Assembly: GCF_028502605.1 (NCBI RefSeq)
Contig: NC_079233.1
Coordinates: forward strand, 4,712,001-4,776,000
Length of the DNA: 64,000 nt
Reading direction: 5' to 3'
Source of the DNA: Trichoderma breve
Taxonomy: Eukaryota; Ascomycota; Sordariomycetes; Hypocreales; Hypocreaceae
The notes beneath the pieces were generated by a model. The model was not told the origin of the DNA and made no database searches. It saw nothing but the letters and a program-made list of their open reading frames with translations. Numbering within the stretch: position 1 is the stretch's first letter; the number at the start of each line of letters is the position of its first letter. Of the stretch, positions 11,646-22,430 are shown piece after piece. Position numbers and translations under genes: made by a program.

Positions 11646-12279
11646 CGCATTGGCGCAATTGGCCGGCCTGGATGAGCGAAAATGGAGTTGAGGCTTCGAG
11701 ACGAATGGATGCTGGTCGAGATTTCGAGCCTCGTCGTGGCGGGAACTTTTTTGCTTTATGGGGCATAGTTTGGCAGGCAGGGCGCTAAAGAGGCCAAGGG
11801 TCTTTGCTGTAAGTGCGCCTGTAAATATCTCTCGGCTCATTCACCGAGCATGGACTGCTTGGGTGTCATTCGAGATTCAGGCCTGAACATTGACTCTTAA
11901 TTAATTAATTAATTAATAAGATTGTCTGCAGATTTATTGCTTGTTTTCATCTTTCCCTAGAATGCGACTCTTGTTCCCATGTGATCAAAAATCCAGCAAA
12001 TAGGCAATATTGGCAAGTTGCAGCCTCGTCTTGATCCTTTTGCCTGGTGCTCTCTTTTGCTACCCCTCCAAGCACCTCCAAGCAACTCCCGCGCCAACGG
12101 GCTACAAACTCAGCCCCACCATCACCAAGCATCTACAACCTCCTGCATCTTCAACCGGCAGCACGCCTCGATGAGCTCAGCACGATTCATGACACTCCCA
12201 TAGCTGCATCTGACATCTCGAGCCTCGCAGCCGTCGAACCGCCGCTTGACAGCCGTCTCGAACGGCGTTGGCAGCAACC
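11646..12279. promoter_or_regulatory. Bidirectional promoter region, ThrRS / importin
   Basis: About 634 bp separates the two divergent start codons. It includes a short TTAA-type microsatellite at about 11897-11919. No well-defined factor site was recognised. Confidence 0.45.
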
Positions 12280-15200
12280 ATGAGTTTCGCAATCGAAGTG
12301 CCAGGAGATGCGGCTCCGTTGTCTCTGCAAGAGCTTTGCCGCACGCTGCACGCCGCAACCTCGTCCTCTGATCATGTCCAGCGACAGGCTGCCGGCCAGC
12401 AGCTGTCCACCTGGGAGTCGCAGGCCGGCTATTACTCATCGTTACAGGTAAGGCTACAGCTACGGCTGCTGTTTGTCCATGCTGCGTTCATCGTGCATCG
12501 TGCTAACATCTTGTGCCACTTGCAGTCCGTGTTCCTCGACAAGTCGCTCCCCCTCGAAATACGATTCCTGGCCATTATACAAATCAAGAACGGCATTGAC
12601 AAGAACTGGAGGCTGTATGCGAGCTCAAAGCAGGGCATTGCCCCCGAGGAGAAGAACCTGATACGGTCACGACTGCTCCAGGGATCTGTCGAGGAGGAAG
12701 AGAGGCATCTTGCGCTGCACAATGCCTTGGTCATTGCCAAGGTGGTCCGGATCGATTACCCCGAAGAGTGGCCGCAGGCCCTTCCTGATATCATCAGCCT
12801 CCTGCGATCCACTCGAAACGCCAACCAACATCATCTCTACGGCACCTTGCTAGTGTTGCTACGGGTCATCAAGGAGATGGGAAGCGCACGGCTAAGGAAA
12901 TCGCAAACGGCGCTGCAGTCCATCACGCCAGAGATTGTCTACATTCTGTCCGAGATATACTCTGAAAAATCGGCATCGTGGATCAACTTTTTAAACACTG
13001 GACACGGAAACGGCGACGAAGCGAACCTGGCGATGATGAACAGTCTCTCCGCTCTAAAGACACTTCGCCGCCTTATCAGCGTGGGCTACCTGCGTCCTCA
13101 TGCCGACAGTTCTGTAAGCGAGTTTTGGACGCTGTCTCAGAACCAGTTTGGCCTGCTCCTGGGGTTTGTGAACCACGACTCCTCTGTGCCACCGCAGTAT
13201 CAAGACTTGGTAGGGAAGCATCTTCTTCAGTTCGCCAAGTTCCACATCGACCAAGCCGAGCACTTTGCTGCCAGCTTTGCTTTCCTCCCCAACTCACTGT
13301 CCCTAGTCAATGCATACTGGGATCTCATTTCAAAGTTTGCGGAAATCTTCGTCTCGTCTGGCGGCATTCGTCAGGGTTCCGGCGACGCAGGAGCCAAGGC
13401 AAAGACAGAAGGGCCACTAATGGAAAAACTTGCCCTGAAAGGCCTGCTCCTTCTCCGCGCCTGCGTGAGAATTGCCTTTCAACCAGTGCAGACGTTCAAG
13501 TACCGGACGCCAGAGACAAAGGCTGAACAAGAAGACGCCAAGCATATTGTCAGGACGGAACTCTTCAAAGACGATCTGGTCATCCAAATTGTCAACACCA
13601 TCATCTCACACCTGTTCGTCTTCCGTAGATCGGATCTCGAATCTTGGGAGGAGGATCCGGAGGATTGGGAGCAGCAGGAGCAACACGAGGGCAACGCATA
13701 CGAATGGGAAGTCCGCCCATGCGCCGAAAAGCTCTTTTTAGATCTTCTCACCAACTTTAAGCCGCTTCTAGTGCCTCCTCTGCTATCGTATTTCGAGACG
13801 GCGCAATCCCCTCAGGCAGACATTGCTACAAAGGAAGCGGTTTACACTGCCATGGGCCTCTCAGCGGCGCACGTGGTCGGCGCATTTGACTTTGATGCAG
13901 TATTGGCCTCGACCATTGTCAGCGACGCCCAGCAGCAAGGCGGTCTCTACAAGGTGCTTCGGCGACGTATTGCTATCTTGATCAGCCTGTGGGCGCCGGT
14001 GAAGCTAGGCGAAGAGAGCAGACCCATTGTGTATCAAATTTTCCAGCATTTCCTCAATTCAAACGATGAGACGAACGACATTGTAGTGAGGATCACGGCG
14101 GCACGGCAGCTCAGGTGGGTCGCCGACGAGATTGACTTCAGCGTCGACGCATTTCTGCCGTACACCTCGGACGTTCTCAAGAACCTTACGGAGCTTATCC
14201 AGAATGTGGAGAGCGACGAAACTAAACTAGCTATTCTTGAGTCGATCCGAATCCTGGTGACGAGAATGGAGGAACAGGTGGGACAGTTTGGAGACCAGCT
14301 CATGGTTGCTCTGCCTTCGGTGTGGGAAGCCTCGGGGACAGAAGAATACATGATCAAACAGGCTGTGATTGCTATTTTCGCGGCGCTTGTGATGAGCATG
14401 GGTCCCGAATCTCAGCGTTACCAGGGCTCTATGCTTCCCTTGCTGGCGGAAGCGGCAAGGCCAGGCTCAGACTTGCACCTGAACCTCATTGACGAATCGT
14501 TGGAGCTCTGGAATTCCATCCTCACGCAAAGCAACCCACCGCTTGCCTCGGAGCTCGTTAACCTAGCGGAATTGCTCCTCCCACTACTAGAATATCAATC
14601 TGAAATTGTGTCCCTCGCAATCTCGGCCATTGAATCCTACATCTTGATTGCACCCCAGGCGATGCTAGAGGATAGACTTCGACGGCCGACGCTCATGGCG
14701 CTAAGCACCACTCTAGACTCCAAGAGCCGAGAGCACGTTCGCGTGGGTACTGTGTGCATTGAGCTCCTCATCCGGTCGGCTGCCGAGCTAGGAGGGGCCG
14801 AGGGAGTCTCGGTCATCGTTAGAGACATGGTAGAAACCGGGTTCATGAACAAGATTATGGCCAATCTTCATGATGCCTGGGAGGCCAGTCAGACCACTGG
14901 GCCCAATAGAAGACAGAGCAAGCTCAACACGGTCACGCAGGGCGACTACTTTGCGATCCTTGCTCGCCTAATACTGGCCGAACCAAACCTGTTTGTGCAG
15001 ATGTTGGGTACGGTTGGGAACGTCGAGGAAGTGTGGAGCTGGCTCTCCGCCGGGTGGTTCACATATCAAGCGCGGATGGATAACATAGATCGCCAGAAGC
15101 TCTATCTCCTCGGCTTGACGCGTCTGCTGGAACTTGGTTCGCCCATGCAGGAGCTAGTCCTAGGCAAGCTACAAGACTTTTTGGATTTGTGGACAAACAT

Positions 15201-15489
15201 TATTATAGATCTTCAAGATGGCAGCGAGGTCAACGGCAGTGATTGTTTGGTTTGGGGACCGGAAATCGAAGTTGAGGAGTATGATACCCCAAAGATGATT
15301 CTGGAGAAGCAGAGCCAGCACAAGGATCCGGTCCACTGTGTGCAGGCGCTGCACTTTGTGAAGGTGAGGCTGCACGACGTCGTTGCACGGATCGGAGGGG
15401 AGGCGGTTTTCCAGGAGAACTGGGCGATCAACGTGGACAAGGAGGTCATGGACGCTTTCCAGAAGCTGATGAATGGGGGTACGCAGTAA
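12280..15489 (+). CDS. KAP120: Importin-beta family karyopherin, Kap120/importin-11 type
   Basis: Predicted 1043 aa in two exons, 12280-12447 and 12526-15489. Karyopherins of this type carry cargo (ribosome-assembly factors in yeast) through nuclear pores and bind Ran-GTP through the N-terminal repeats. The importin-beta N-terminal motif is visible across the junction: QAAGQQLSTWESQAGYYSSLQ, then SLPLEIRFLAIIQIKNGIDKNWR-type sequence. The rest is helical HEAT-like repeat sequence, including an acidic patch near WEEDPEDWEQQEQHE. Length matches the family (about 1000 aa). The 78-nt intron (GTAAGG, TGCTAAC branch, TTGCAG) is a multiple of three and contains no stop, so the frame also reads through it. 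The upstream in-frame TTG at 12268 is not a start. Confidence 0.88.
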   Translation: MSFAIEVPGDAAPLSLQELCRTLHAATSSSDHVQRQAAGQQLSTWESQAGYYSSLQVRLQLRLLFVHAAFIVHRANILCHLQSVFLDKSLPLEIRFLAIIQIKNGIDKNWRLYASSKQGIAPEEKNLIRSRLLQGSVEEEERHLALHNALVIAKVVRIDYPEEWPQALPDIISLLRSTRNANQHHLYGTLLVLLRVIKEMGSARLRKSQTALQSITPEIVYILSEIYSEKSASWINFLNTGHGNGDEANLAMMNSLSALKTLRRLISVGYLRPHADSSVSEFWTLSQNQFGLLLGFVNHDSSVPPQYQDLVGKHLLQFAKFHIDQAEHFAASFAFLPNSLSLVNAYWDLISKFAEIFVSSGGIRQGSGDAGAKAKTEGPLMEKLALKGLLLLRACVRIAFQPVQTFKYRTPETKAEQEDAKHIVRTELFKDDLVIQIVNTIISHLFVFRRSDLESWEEDPEDWEQQEQHEGNAYEWEVRPCAEKLFLDLLTNFKPLLVPPLLSYFETAQSPQADIATKEAVYTAMGLSAAHVVGAFDFDAVLASTIVSDAQQQGGLYKVLRRRIAILISLWAPVKLGEESRPIVYQIFQHFLNSNDETNDIVVRITAARQLRWVADEIDFSVDAFLPYTSDVLKNLTELIQNVESDETKLAILESIRILVTRMEEQVGQFGDQLMVALPSVWEASGTEEYMIKQAVIAIFAALVMSMGPESQRYQGSMLPLLAEAARPGSDLHLNLIDESLELWNSILTQSNPPLASELVNLAELLLPLLEYQSEIVSLAISAIESYILIAPQAMLEDRLRRPTLMALSTTLDSKSREHVRVGTVCIELLIRSAAELGGAEGVSVIVRDMVETGFMNKIMANLHDAWEASQTTGPNRRQSKLNTVTQGDYFAILARLILAEPNLFVQMLGTVGNVEEVWSWLSAGWFTYQARMDNIDRQKLYLLGLTRLLELGSPMQELVLGKLQDFLDLWTNIIIDLQDGSEVNGSDCLVWGPEIEVEEYDTPKMILEKQSQHKDPVHCVQALHFVKVRLHDVVARIGGEAVFQENWAINVDKEVMDAFQKLMNGGTQ

Positions 15490-15765
15490 GGAACTGGGAC
15501 GCTTTTCGGAAGCCGGTGGAAGGATGGGGGCCGCATTGAAGAACTTGAGTAGCTGGCGTGACTTGGGCATTGTAATGAGAATATGACTTGGATGAAGAGC
15601 CTGCACGATTTTCGTGAGCGAGGCATAAAGAGATATTATTAGAATTGTCAGCTGCTATGAGGGGTGTTGAAACAAAGAACATGAAGCATACGTGATGCTG
15701 AATTAGGGGTACATTTGGTCTGCTATCCTGCCCTTTCTACATATATATGCATGAATATGTCCCAT

Positions 15766-17226
15766 TTACAACCGACTGCTACCCTCCTGAGGAACCTTGA
15801 TGACGACCTTGCCCCAAGTTCCTCTTCCCCCCAGCGCCAAGAGCGCATCCTTGACCCTATCCAGCCCAACAAACTCCTCATCCGTATACTCCGTGCCCCT
15901 AATCTTCCCCTCCTTAACCAACCCCATAATCCCCTCCCACACCTTTGGAATCGTCTCCCTCTCATGAATCGAATAAGCACCCCAATGAATGCCCACAAGC
16001 GAAATGTTCTTGAGCAAAACCTTGTTCATGGCGACCTTTTCAATAGCACCCGCAGCGAAGCCGACGACGAGGATGCGGCCGTTCCAGGCGGTGCACTTTG
16101 TGGACTTGTCGACGAGGCCGACGGGGTCGTAGACGATGTCGACGCCGCGGGATTTCGGGGTCAGGGCTTTCACTTTGGCGGGCCAGTCTGGGTCGGAGTA
16201 GGAGATTGCGTGGTCGGCGCCGAAGGATTTGGCGATTTCGAGTTTGCGGGGGGTGGAGGCGGTGGCGATGACGGTTGCGCCGAAGGCTTTGGCGACTTTG
16301 TTGTTTGTGTTAGCTTGTTGATGGTAGAAGTGGTAGTGATAGTGGCGATGTGAGTTGTGGTGGTGTGAAGTGAGTTGAGTTGAGTTGAGTTGAATAAGGG
16401 GTGAGAGAGCCTCATGTTGCAACTCTCACTCTCATTCACTACTCGCTACTCACTCAAAGTCACTCATCCTTACTCACCCACTCACTCACATCACAACAAA
16501 AGAATCATTAAAAACTCACCCTGAACAGCCGCAAGCCCAACTCCTCCCGCCGCCGCATGCACCAGCACGACATCACCCGCCTTGATTCCCGCCCTCACCA
16601 CCAGCGCGCCGTAGCTCGTCGGCGCCGTCACAAACAGGCCCGCGGCGTCCCGGAACGACCAGCCCTCGGGCACCGGCAGCAGCGCCACCTCCTTGGTGCA
16701 CAGCTTCGTCGCAAAGGCGCCCTGCGCGGCACCAAAGACGCGCGATCCCACGGCGAAGCGCGGCTTGGTCCGGCTCTTGCGCGGCGTGGACACGACGGTG
16801 CCGGCGAACTCGGCTCCGGCGACCCATGGGAAGGCTGGAAGCGAGTATGGTCAGCGTTTTTCGTTTCAAGGGGAATTGATTATTCAATGGTCCTGTAGAT
16901 ATGAAAAGAACTCACGTGGCTGGTTCTGGTAGCGTCCCTGAACCTGCAGGATATCGAAGAAATTGGCTGCCGCGGCGTGCACTTCGATGACATACTCGTC
17001 GTCTTTGGGCACGGGGTCAGGCAGCTCTGTCACCTGGAGCTCTGCAGGGCTCTGCAATTCAGCGGTGAGAAATTGTCAGCCATTTTTCTATCTCTCTTCA
17101 CTTGGGGGCATTTGAGACTGAAGTTGAGATTAAGATAACGTCGATAGGTTAAAAGGGGGAAGAAAGGAAGTGCTGGTTGGTTGGTCACCTCACCTTGACA
17201 TATTTCTGGATTTCAATACCGCGCAT
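15766..17226 (-). CDS. NAD(P)H-dependent quinone oxidoreductase, zinc-free MDR family
   Basis: Predicted 337 aa in four exons: 17226-17194, 17051-16916, 16834-16520, 16295-15766. The first exon is only 33 nt (MRGIEIQKYVK). The protein shows the GroES-like N-terminal fold, then the Rossmann nucleotide motif with HAAAGGVGLAAVQVAKAFGA spanning the exon 3/4 junction. GADHAISYSDPDWP and DIVYDPVG follow, typical of zeta-crystallin-like quinone reductases that reduce quinones or enones with NADPH. No structural-zinc Cys cluster is seen. Intron 3 (224 nt) contains GAGTT and ACTC tandem repeats and ends with GCTAAC...AAAG. Convergent with KAP120, spacer 276 bp. Exact substrate is unknown. Confidence 0.85.
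16370..16480. repeat. GAGTT and ACTC microsatellites within an intron
   Basis: Tandem GAGTT units at about 16374-16392 and CTCACTC-type units at about 16420-16490 lie inside intron 3 of the quinone oxidoreductase gene and account for its unusual 224-nt length. Confidence 0.75.
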
Positions 17227-18137
17227 GTTGGGCAAAAAGGATGAAAAGATGGAAGAAAGAAAGAAAAAAGAAACAGCTGATTACAATCGTAGCCAAAAGA
17301 AATCCAAACCTTAATACTACGAGCAGATCCAAGTAATGTAAGCCGTAAGAATTGATGATAAGAGAAAAAAGTCCCAAGCCTCTCAGACACAGAATTGGAG
17401 ACGTTTAATGTACCGACCGTAAGCTCCCACCCCAGCCCAAAAATAAATCCGGGGTACCGGTCCGGCGGGGGGAGCCGAGGTATCTCCAAGTCCGGTAGCT
17501 TTTTTGCCGAAAAGCGCCCAGCTCCCGAATTCCTTTATTTGGAGATGTCCATAATGGGGGAAGGCGCCGAATTTTATTATAATTTTATGAGATCTAATAC
17601 GTGAAGATACTATTGACTGTGTATTTGGTTTGAGAGACGTGAATTTCATCTTGATTTTTATCGTACAATTTATATATACAATTAATCTCTCTGCACCCGC
17701 TGTTCTCACTCATCCACTTTACGCTCCTGCGCGCTCGGTATCGGTACAGCTCACAAGCTCACCCGGGAAGGTTCAAAAGGCAATCTTCACCGTCGACCAC
17801 GCCATTTATACACAAAGATTTGTCATTACCATCACTGAAGCAGAAAAAAAATACATTGAGTGAATCGCGCCCTGTTGCCATGCAAACTCTCGAGGCCTAG
17901 TCCTTGAAATAAGAAGATAGAAGAAAAAGAAGAAAAAAGGCCGCGTCCATAGTCTCCTCGCTCAGCATGGCGCGCTCTCAAAGCCGAAGCTTCGCGCTTG
18001 TCGTGGCCATCATAGGCCAGAATATGTCGACATTTCCATTATTCACGCGCTTGACGTGCTTGATCTCGGATCTTACGCCACCGATGTTGAAAACATATGT
18101 TGGTAAACAATACAATCCAGCATTTGGACAGCGCGTC
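17227..18137. other. Intergenic region between QOR 5' end and Dsk2 3' end
   Basis: About 0.9 kb with no supported gene. It includes an AT-rich stretch near 17560-17700. Frames here are short and lack motifs. Confidence 0.5.
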
Positions 18138-19502
18138 CTAAATTCCGCCCAGCAGGTGCTCAACGGCACCCTGCACGCTTCCTCCACTGCGTCTCAAAGC
18201 GGCCACGTTTCGGTCAAAATCATAGAATCCCATGTCGTTGAGCTGTCGGAGCTGCTCTGCGTAGCGCTCTTCGGCCGGTCTGTTATCCGGCGGGGCGGCG
18301 GCTTGTTGTGGTGAGAACAGCTGCATCATCTGCTGGAACTGCTCCGGGTTCATGGCAAACGGATTCAACGGATTCGCCCCTCCAGCTCCAGCCGCTTGAG
18401 GCGGGAACAAAGCCGCAAAGGGGTTCGGCGGCGCCTGGGCTTGGCCTGCACCCGCATTGCCTCCGGTTCCTGCTGCTGCCGCCGGTCCTCTGTTTTCTGT
18501 CGCCCCGGTCTCGGTATCGGCCGGGTTGCTGGCTGGTGCGGGCGGAGGGGGGATATTCAGCAGTTGCTGCAGCATGCTTAGGCTGTTGGCGCCGCCAGCA
18601 CCACCCCCCATGAACGGGTTCATAAACGGGTTTGCAAAAGGGTTCTGCTGCTGGGCGTTTGCCTGGCCAGCTGCACCATCCGCCGCGGGCGCACCGTCGG
18701 GGGTCGTGTCTGTGGCGCCGGGGGCAGGGAATGGCGACTCGCCTCTGCCCATGTTCCGCTGCATCCGCATCGCCTGTGTCATCATCTGCGGGTTGCTCAT
18801 CATCTGTCGCATGAATGGTGATGTAATGATCTCGCGAGCGTTGGGGATGTTGCGCAACATGGGATTCGCCTCGATAAGCATATTGACGAAGTCGGGATTG
18901 TTGAGCGCCTCGTTCATGGTTTGTTGCACGTTAGGATCTGCCATCATGCGCGACAACCGCTCTTCGTCCATAGGAGGACCCATCTAGATTCAACAACCAA
19001 GAGCGTCAGTCGAGTTCCCCTCACAGTGGACAAGTCGAGCCAGAATACAGAGGGGTAGGAAAGCACTTACGCCGCCGTCGGGGCCAAACATGTCCATGCC
19101 GGGGAGGTTGATCTGGTGACCAGCGTATCTGGCGCCAGTGAGGCCAGCCAGCGGGTTGTTGGCGGTGCCTGAGGCCATGTTGGTCGGCACGGCCTGGGGT
19201 GTCGAGGCAGCAGCGGCAGCAGCCGGAGCAGTGTTGCTGGCGGCGCTCTTGACCATGTGGATGGTGTTGTTGGGCTTGATCTTGTACGTGGCCAGCGTGT
19301 CGTCGTTCTTCATAACGCGGCCGGAGTAGATGAGGCGCTGACGGTCGACGGGGATATTCTCGAACTCGGCGGTGGACAGTTTCGTCTTGAGGTCCAAGAC
19401 GGTCGCCGACTCAGCCATAGTGATGGTGTGCGAGCCATCCTGCGCCGTCTTGACCCGAAAGGTGATTTGGGCATCGCCGCCCGCCTCTGCGTTGTCGGCC
19501 AT
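18138..19502 (-). CDS. DSK2: Ubiquilin/Dsk2-like UBL-UBA shuttle protein
   Basis: Predicted 425 aa in two exons, 19502-19071 and 18983-18138, with an 87-nt intron (GTAAGT...TCTAG). The N-terminal ubiquitin-like domain (about residues 13-85) contains IPVDRQRLIYSGRVMKNDDTL. Central STI1-like segments are present (DPNVQQTMNEALNNPDF, NPMLRN, SPFMRQMMSNPQMM). A Pro/Ala/Gln/Asn-rich linker follows. The C-terminal UBA domain (about 380-424) has the LNDMGFYDFDRNVAAL motif and ends GAVEHLLGG. Family knowledge: Dsk2 delivers ubiquitylated proteins to the proteasome, the UBL binding the proteasome and the UBA binding ubiquitin. Domain order and length are normal. Confidence 0.93.
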
Positions 19503-20843
19503 GACGAGGCAAAGCGAACCGGGGGGGAAGCTGTGCGGGGAGAACAGAGAGAAGAGTGCCGAGGGGGAGGCGACAGATCTATCGCTATCAGATATAAGAT
19601 AAACTCGGCGAGAAAAGAGCGTGCTACCGTAGAGCTGTTGAAGCGGCTGATGATCAGATCAGGCTACTGGACGACTTCTGTGGCGAGATTGCGGTGGTTA
19701 ATAATGCGATGGAGGAGGCTGAGAGGCCGCGGGTTTGGTGGGGCAGAGCGAATGGGAGGAAATGGGGTTGAATGGACCGATGGGTGTGATGGAGTATTTG
19801 AGCAGGTACGTACATGGACAGGCCAGTGATACTGAGTGCAGGTAGTGCTGCACCTCCACTGTAAATTCAATCTTCAGCCCGCTGCCAGCCAGTGCCTCCA
19901 GCGGTTGGCGCGTACTGTAGATTTGTTTGGGAGTCGGTTCCAGTTTCCTGCAGGCAATCAGGCGTTCAATGCTTGGGTTGTCACAGAAACACAAAACCCA
20001 ATATCAATACATGTATGGTCTGGACCTTCCATATGCCCATGCGTGAGGTATAAAGAAATAAAGAAACAAATCTGGGGGGCTGGCCGCGCATCAGTCCAAT
20101 GGCTATGGACTTGAGTACTAATCACCGCGAGCTTCTATCACAGTCTGTTGGCTTCTACGACCACATGCCTCAATCCAACTCAACCGTACGCGTATGTGCA
20201 GTGGTTACCTGCCTTGGCGGCTGCCAGATGATTTTGGCATGGATCCAATGATACCGGGGATCCGATATCAATTAGCACCTCTTGCACCTGTGCCATCTTC
20301 CATCAGCTATCATTTTTGATCCAACCCAGTCCAGTCCAATCACAGTCACCATCTGATAACCCTCTGCCAAAAGCAGCCAACACTGTCTATGTGTCTATCT
20401 ACCCAGCGGTATAGCATAGGCCTCAGCTTCACGTACATAGATATAGAGAAGAAATTAATGTCCAAATAAAATAAAAAAACCATTCAATTCAATCCGGCAT
20501 CAATTCTTCATCTCTAGATAACTATGCTGGCTACAGATATAGGCCATGAACTCATACTTAAGCCACATCGTTGAAGCTCTAATAGCGGCCTAGCGGGGCA
20601 ATCGTCCATAGCATCAGCCCAGCTAGCCATCAGATCAAGACATGCAGTAGAGGCTTATCCGAACCTCAATCTCTTCAACTCAACTCACCTCATCTCATCT
20701 CATCTCATCTCAACGTACACGCTTGCGAATCACACTGTAAATCCCTTATATGAATCACCAGCTCAACGCATCCCGCCCGGCATGATTTAACAGCTGCAAA
20801 CAAAAGACGTCTCTCATCGCATCATGAACGCGCCGACATCACC
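19503..20843. promoter_or_regulatory. Divergent spacer between DSK2 and NPR2
   Basis: About 1.3 kb without a supported gene. Short frames opposite and upstream of DSK2 are not convincing. A CTCAT tandem run lies at about 20690-20711, in the presumptive NPR2 5' leader. Confidence 0.5.
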
Positions 20844-22240
20844 ATGATCCAAGGCATCTTTTACGCTCGGTTCTTCCCCCAAGAAGGTATCTCAAAGCTC
20901 TCTCCATCTCACAACTCACACTTCCAAGCCATTACCCTTCATCAACGCTAAACTCTCACCGTCTCCTCCAGGCCCCAAAATCGTCGCCCAGGCTCCCCCA
21001 GGCTGCATCACAGCCTCCGGCAACGGGCCTCCCCTCGTCGACTTTGACGTCTTACAAGAGTACATCATCCCTCGCCAGGCCTTTTGCAACCGCTATGTCA
21101 CCATCAACTCCCCCGACGGCAAGTACACCATCCTGGGGTTCCCCGTCGTCATCCCGCACACAAAGTACCAGCGCAATGAGTTCATCTTCAACTTTGGCCT
21201 GCTGGTCGAGACCGACTGCGACCAGACGCCGTTTGAGCGCGTCGTGAGATGTCTGGCCGAGACGTTTGCGGAGATGGAGAAGCAGAACGAGTATCTGAGC
21301 CTTAGTGAGGCAAAGGGCCCCGAGGGAGGCGACGGCATACGAAGGCCCATTGAAAGTTTGCTAGAGATTGTCAAGGAGGACTTGAACAATTATGGCGAGT
21401 GCATGATTCCAGTTGGTTAGTTCATCTCATCAATCTCACACGATGCAATACTATCATCTAATCATTCACTAAAACCCCATCCCAGACGAAGCAAACACCA
21501 TCAACATGAAGCTCTTCCCCCACCACGCCAACCCCCCCGCCGTAAAAGGCTGGCACGTCCCCGTCGCAAGAACCAAATTCCCCGAAATCGTCGACCCGAC
21601 ATGGGACATTACTCTCCAAAAAGTCGTCGCCAAAATCGACGGCGTCTCCGACATCCGCCGCATCGCCCACGAGGCCTCCGTCTCCCTAGACCTCGCCAAA
21701 ATCGCCATCCGCCACCTGCTCTACTACGACACCATCCTCCTCCTCGACATCTTCTTCTTCAGCTCGTGCTACGCGCCCCGGCCGGGGATCCACGACTTCA
21801 TCCGCAACGTCGACGGCATCGTCGACGAGTGCGCCGGCTACGTGTCTCACGGCAGGGCCAGGGTCAGCAATTACCTTCTCATCCGCTTCATGGCCTCGTT
21901 TTCCCCTGGAAAGAGCATCAAGGAGTGGATCATGATTCACCGCGAGGCGGGGTTCGAAATCATGTCGTATATCGACATACGCCGCTTTGTGCAGTTTGGC
22001 ATCATAAAGGGATGCCTCTATCGCGTGCACAAGTATGTCGTTTCAAAGCAGTACTTGGCCTCGCTTGCTACCGGGCAGAGCAAGCCATTCGCTGGGGGTG
22101 ATCCTTTGCAGAAATACACAGATGGATGTCATCACATGGATCAAATCATGACGGAACAGAATTTGACTAATGATCAAGTTATGGAGAGGCTCAAGATGTT
22201 ACCCGTTCCTAGGGGTGATATCACGGTGTTTTACCGATAA
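20844..22240 (+). CDS. NPR2: Npr2, SEACIT/GATOR1 subunit (nitrogen permease regulator 2)
   Basis: Predicted 413 aa in three exons: 20844-20886, 20972-21415, 21486-22240. Exon 1 encodes MIQGIFYARFFPQE; the conserved Npr2 start GIFYARFFPQEGPKI is rebuilt across intron 1, which supports the model. Downstream, family-like segments include LVDFDVLQEYIIPRQAFCNR, YTILGFPVVI, RNEFIFNFGLL, and a C-terminal winged-helix-like stretch with RRFVQFGIIKGCLYRVHKY. Npr2 acts with Npr3 and Iml1 at the vacuole membrane as a GTPase-activating complex that restrains TORC1 when amino acids are scarce. The protein looks compact for the family but complete. Its 3' end converges on the TyrRS gene with 190 bp between. 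Confidence 0.92.
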
Positions 22241-22430
22241 TTTTGTTTTTTAATTGTACAAAGGAGTTATGGGAGTAATAAGTATCATTATATACACCTT
22301 CTAGGCTCATGAAATCTATAACGTCGCCATCGCATCATATCATACATGCTATTTCTCCGTCCTCCTTTTTTATATCCAATAGTGTTACATCGCGATCAAG
22401 TCGCATACAGTAGTGTTCATAATACCCCAT

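Noticed and set aside
12268..12279. Importin start at 12268
   Set aside because: The codon there is TTG; the first ATG is at 12280 in a good context.
15715..16353. 212-codon plus-strand frame
   Set aside because: Antisense to quinone oxidoreductase exon 4; Gly/Val-rich without motif.
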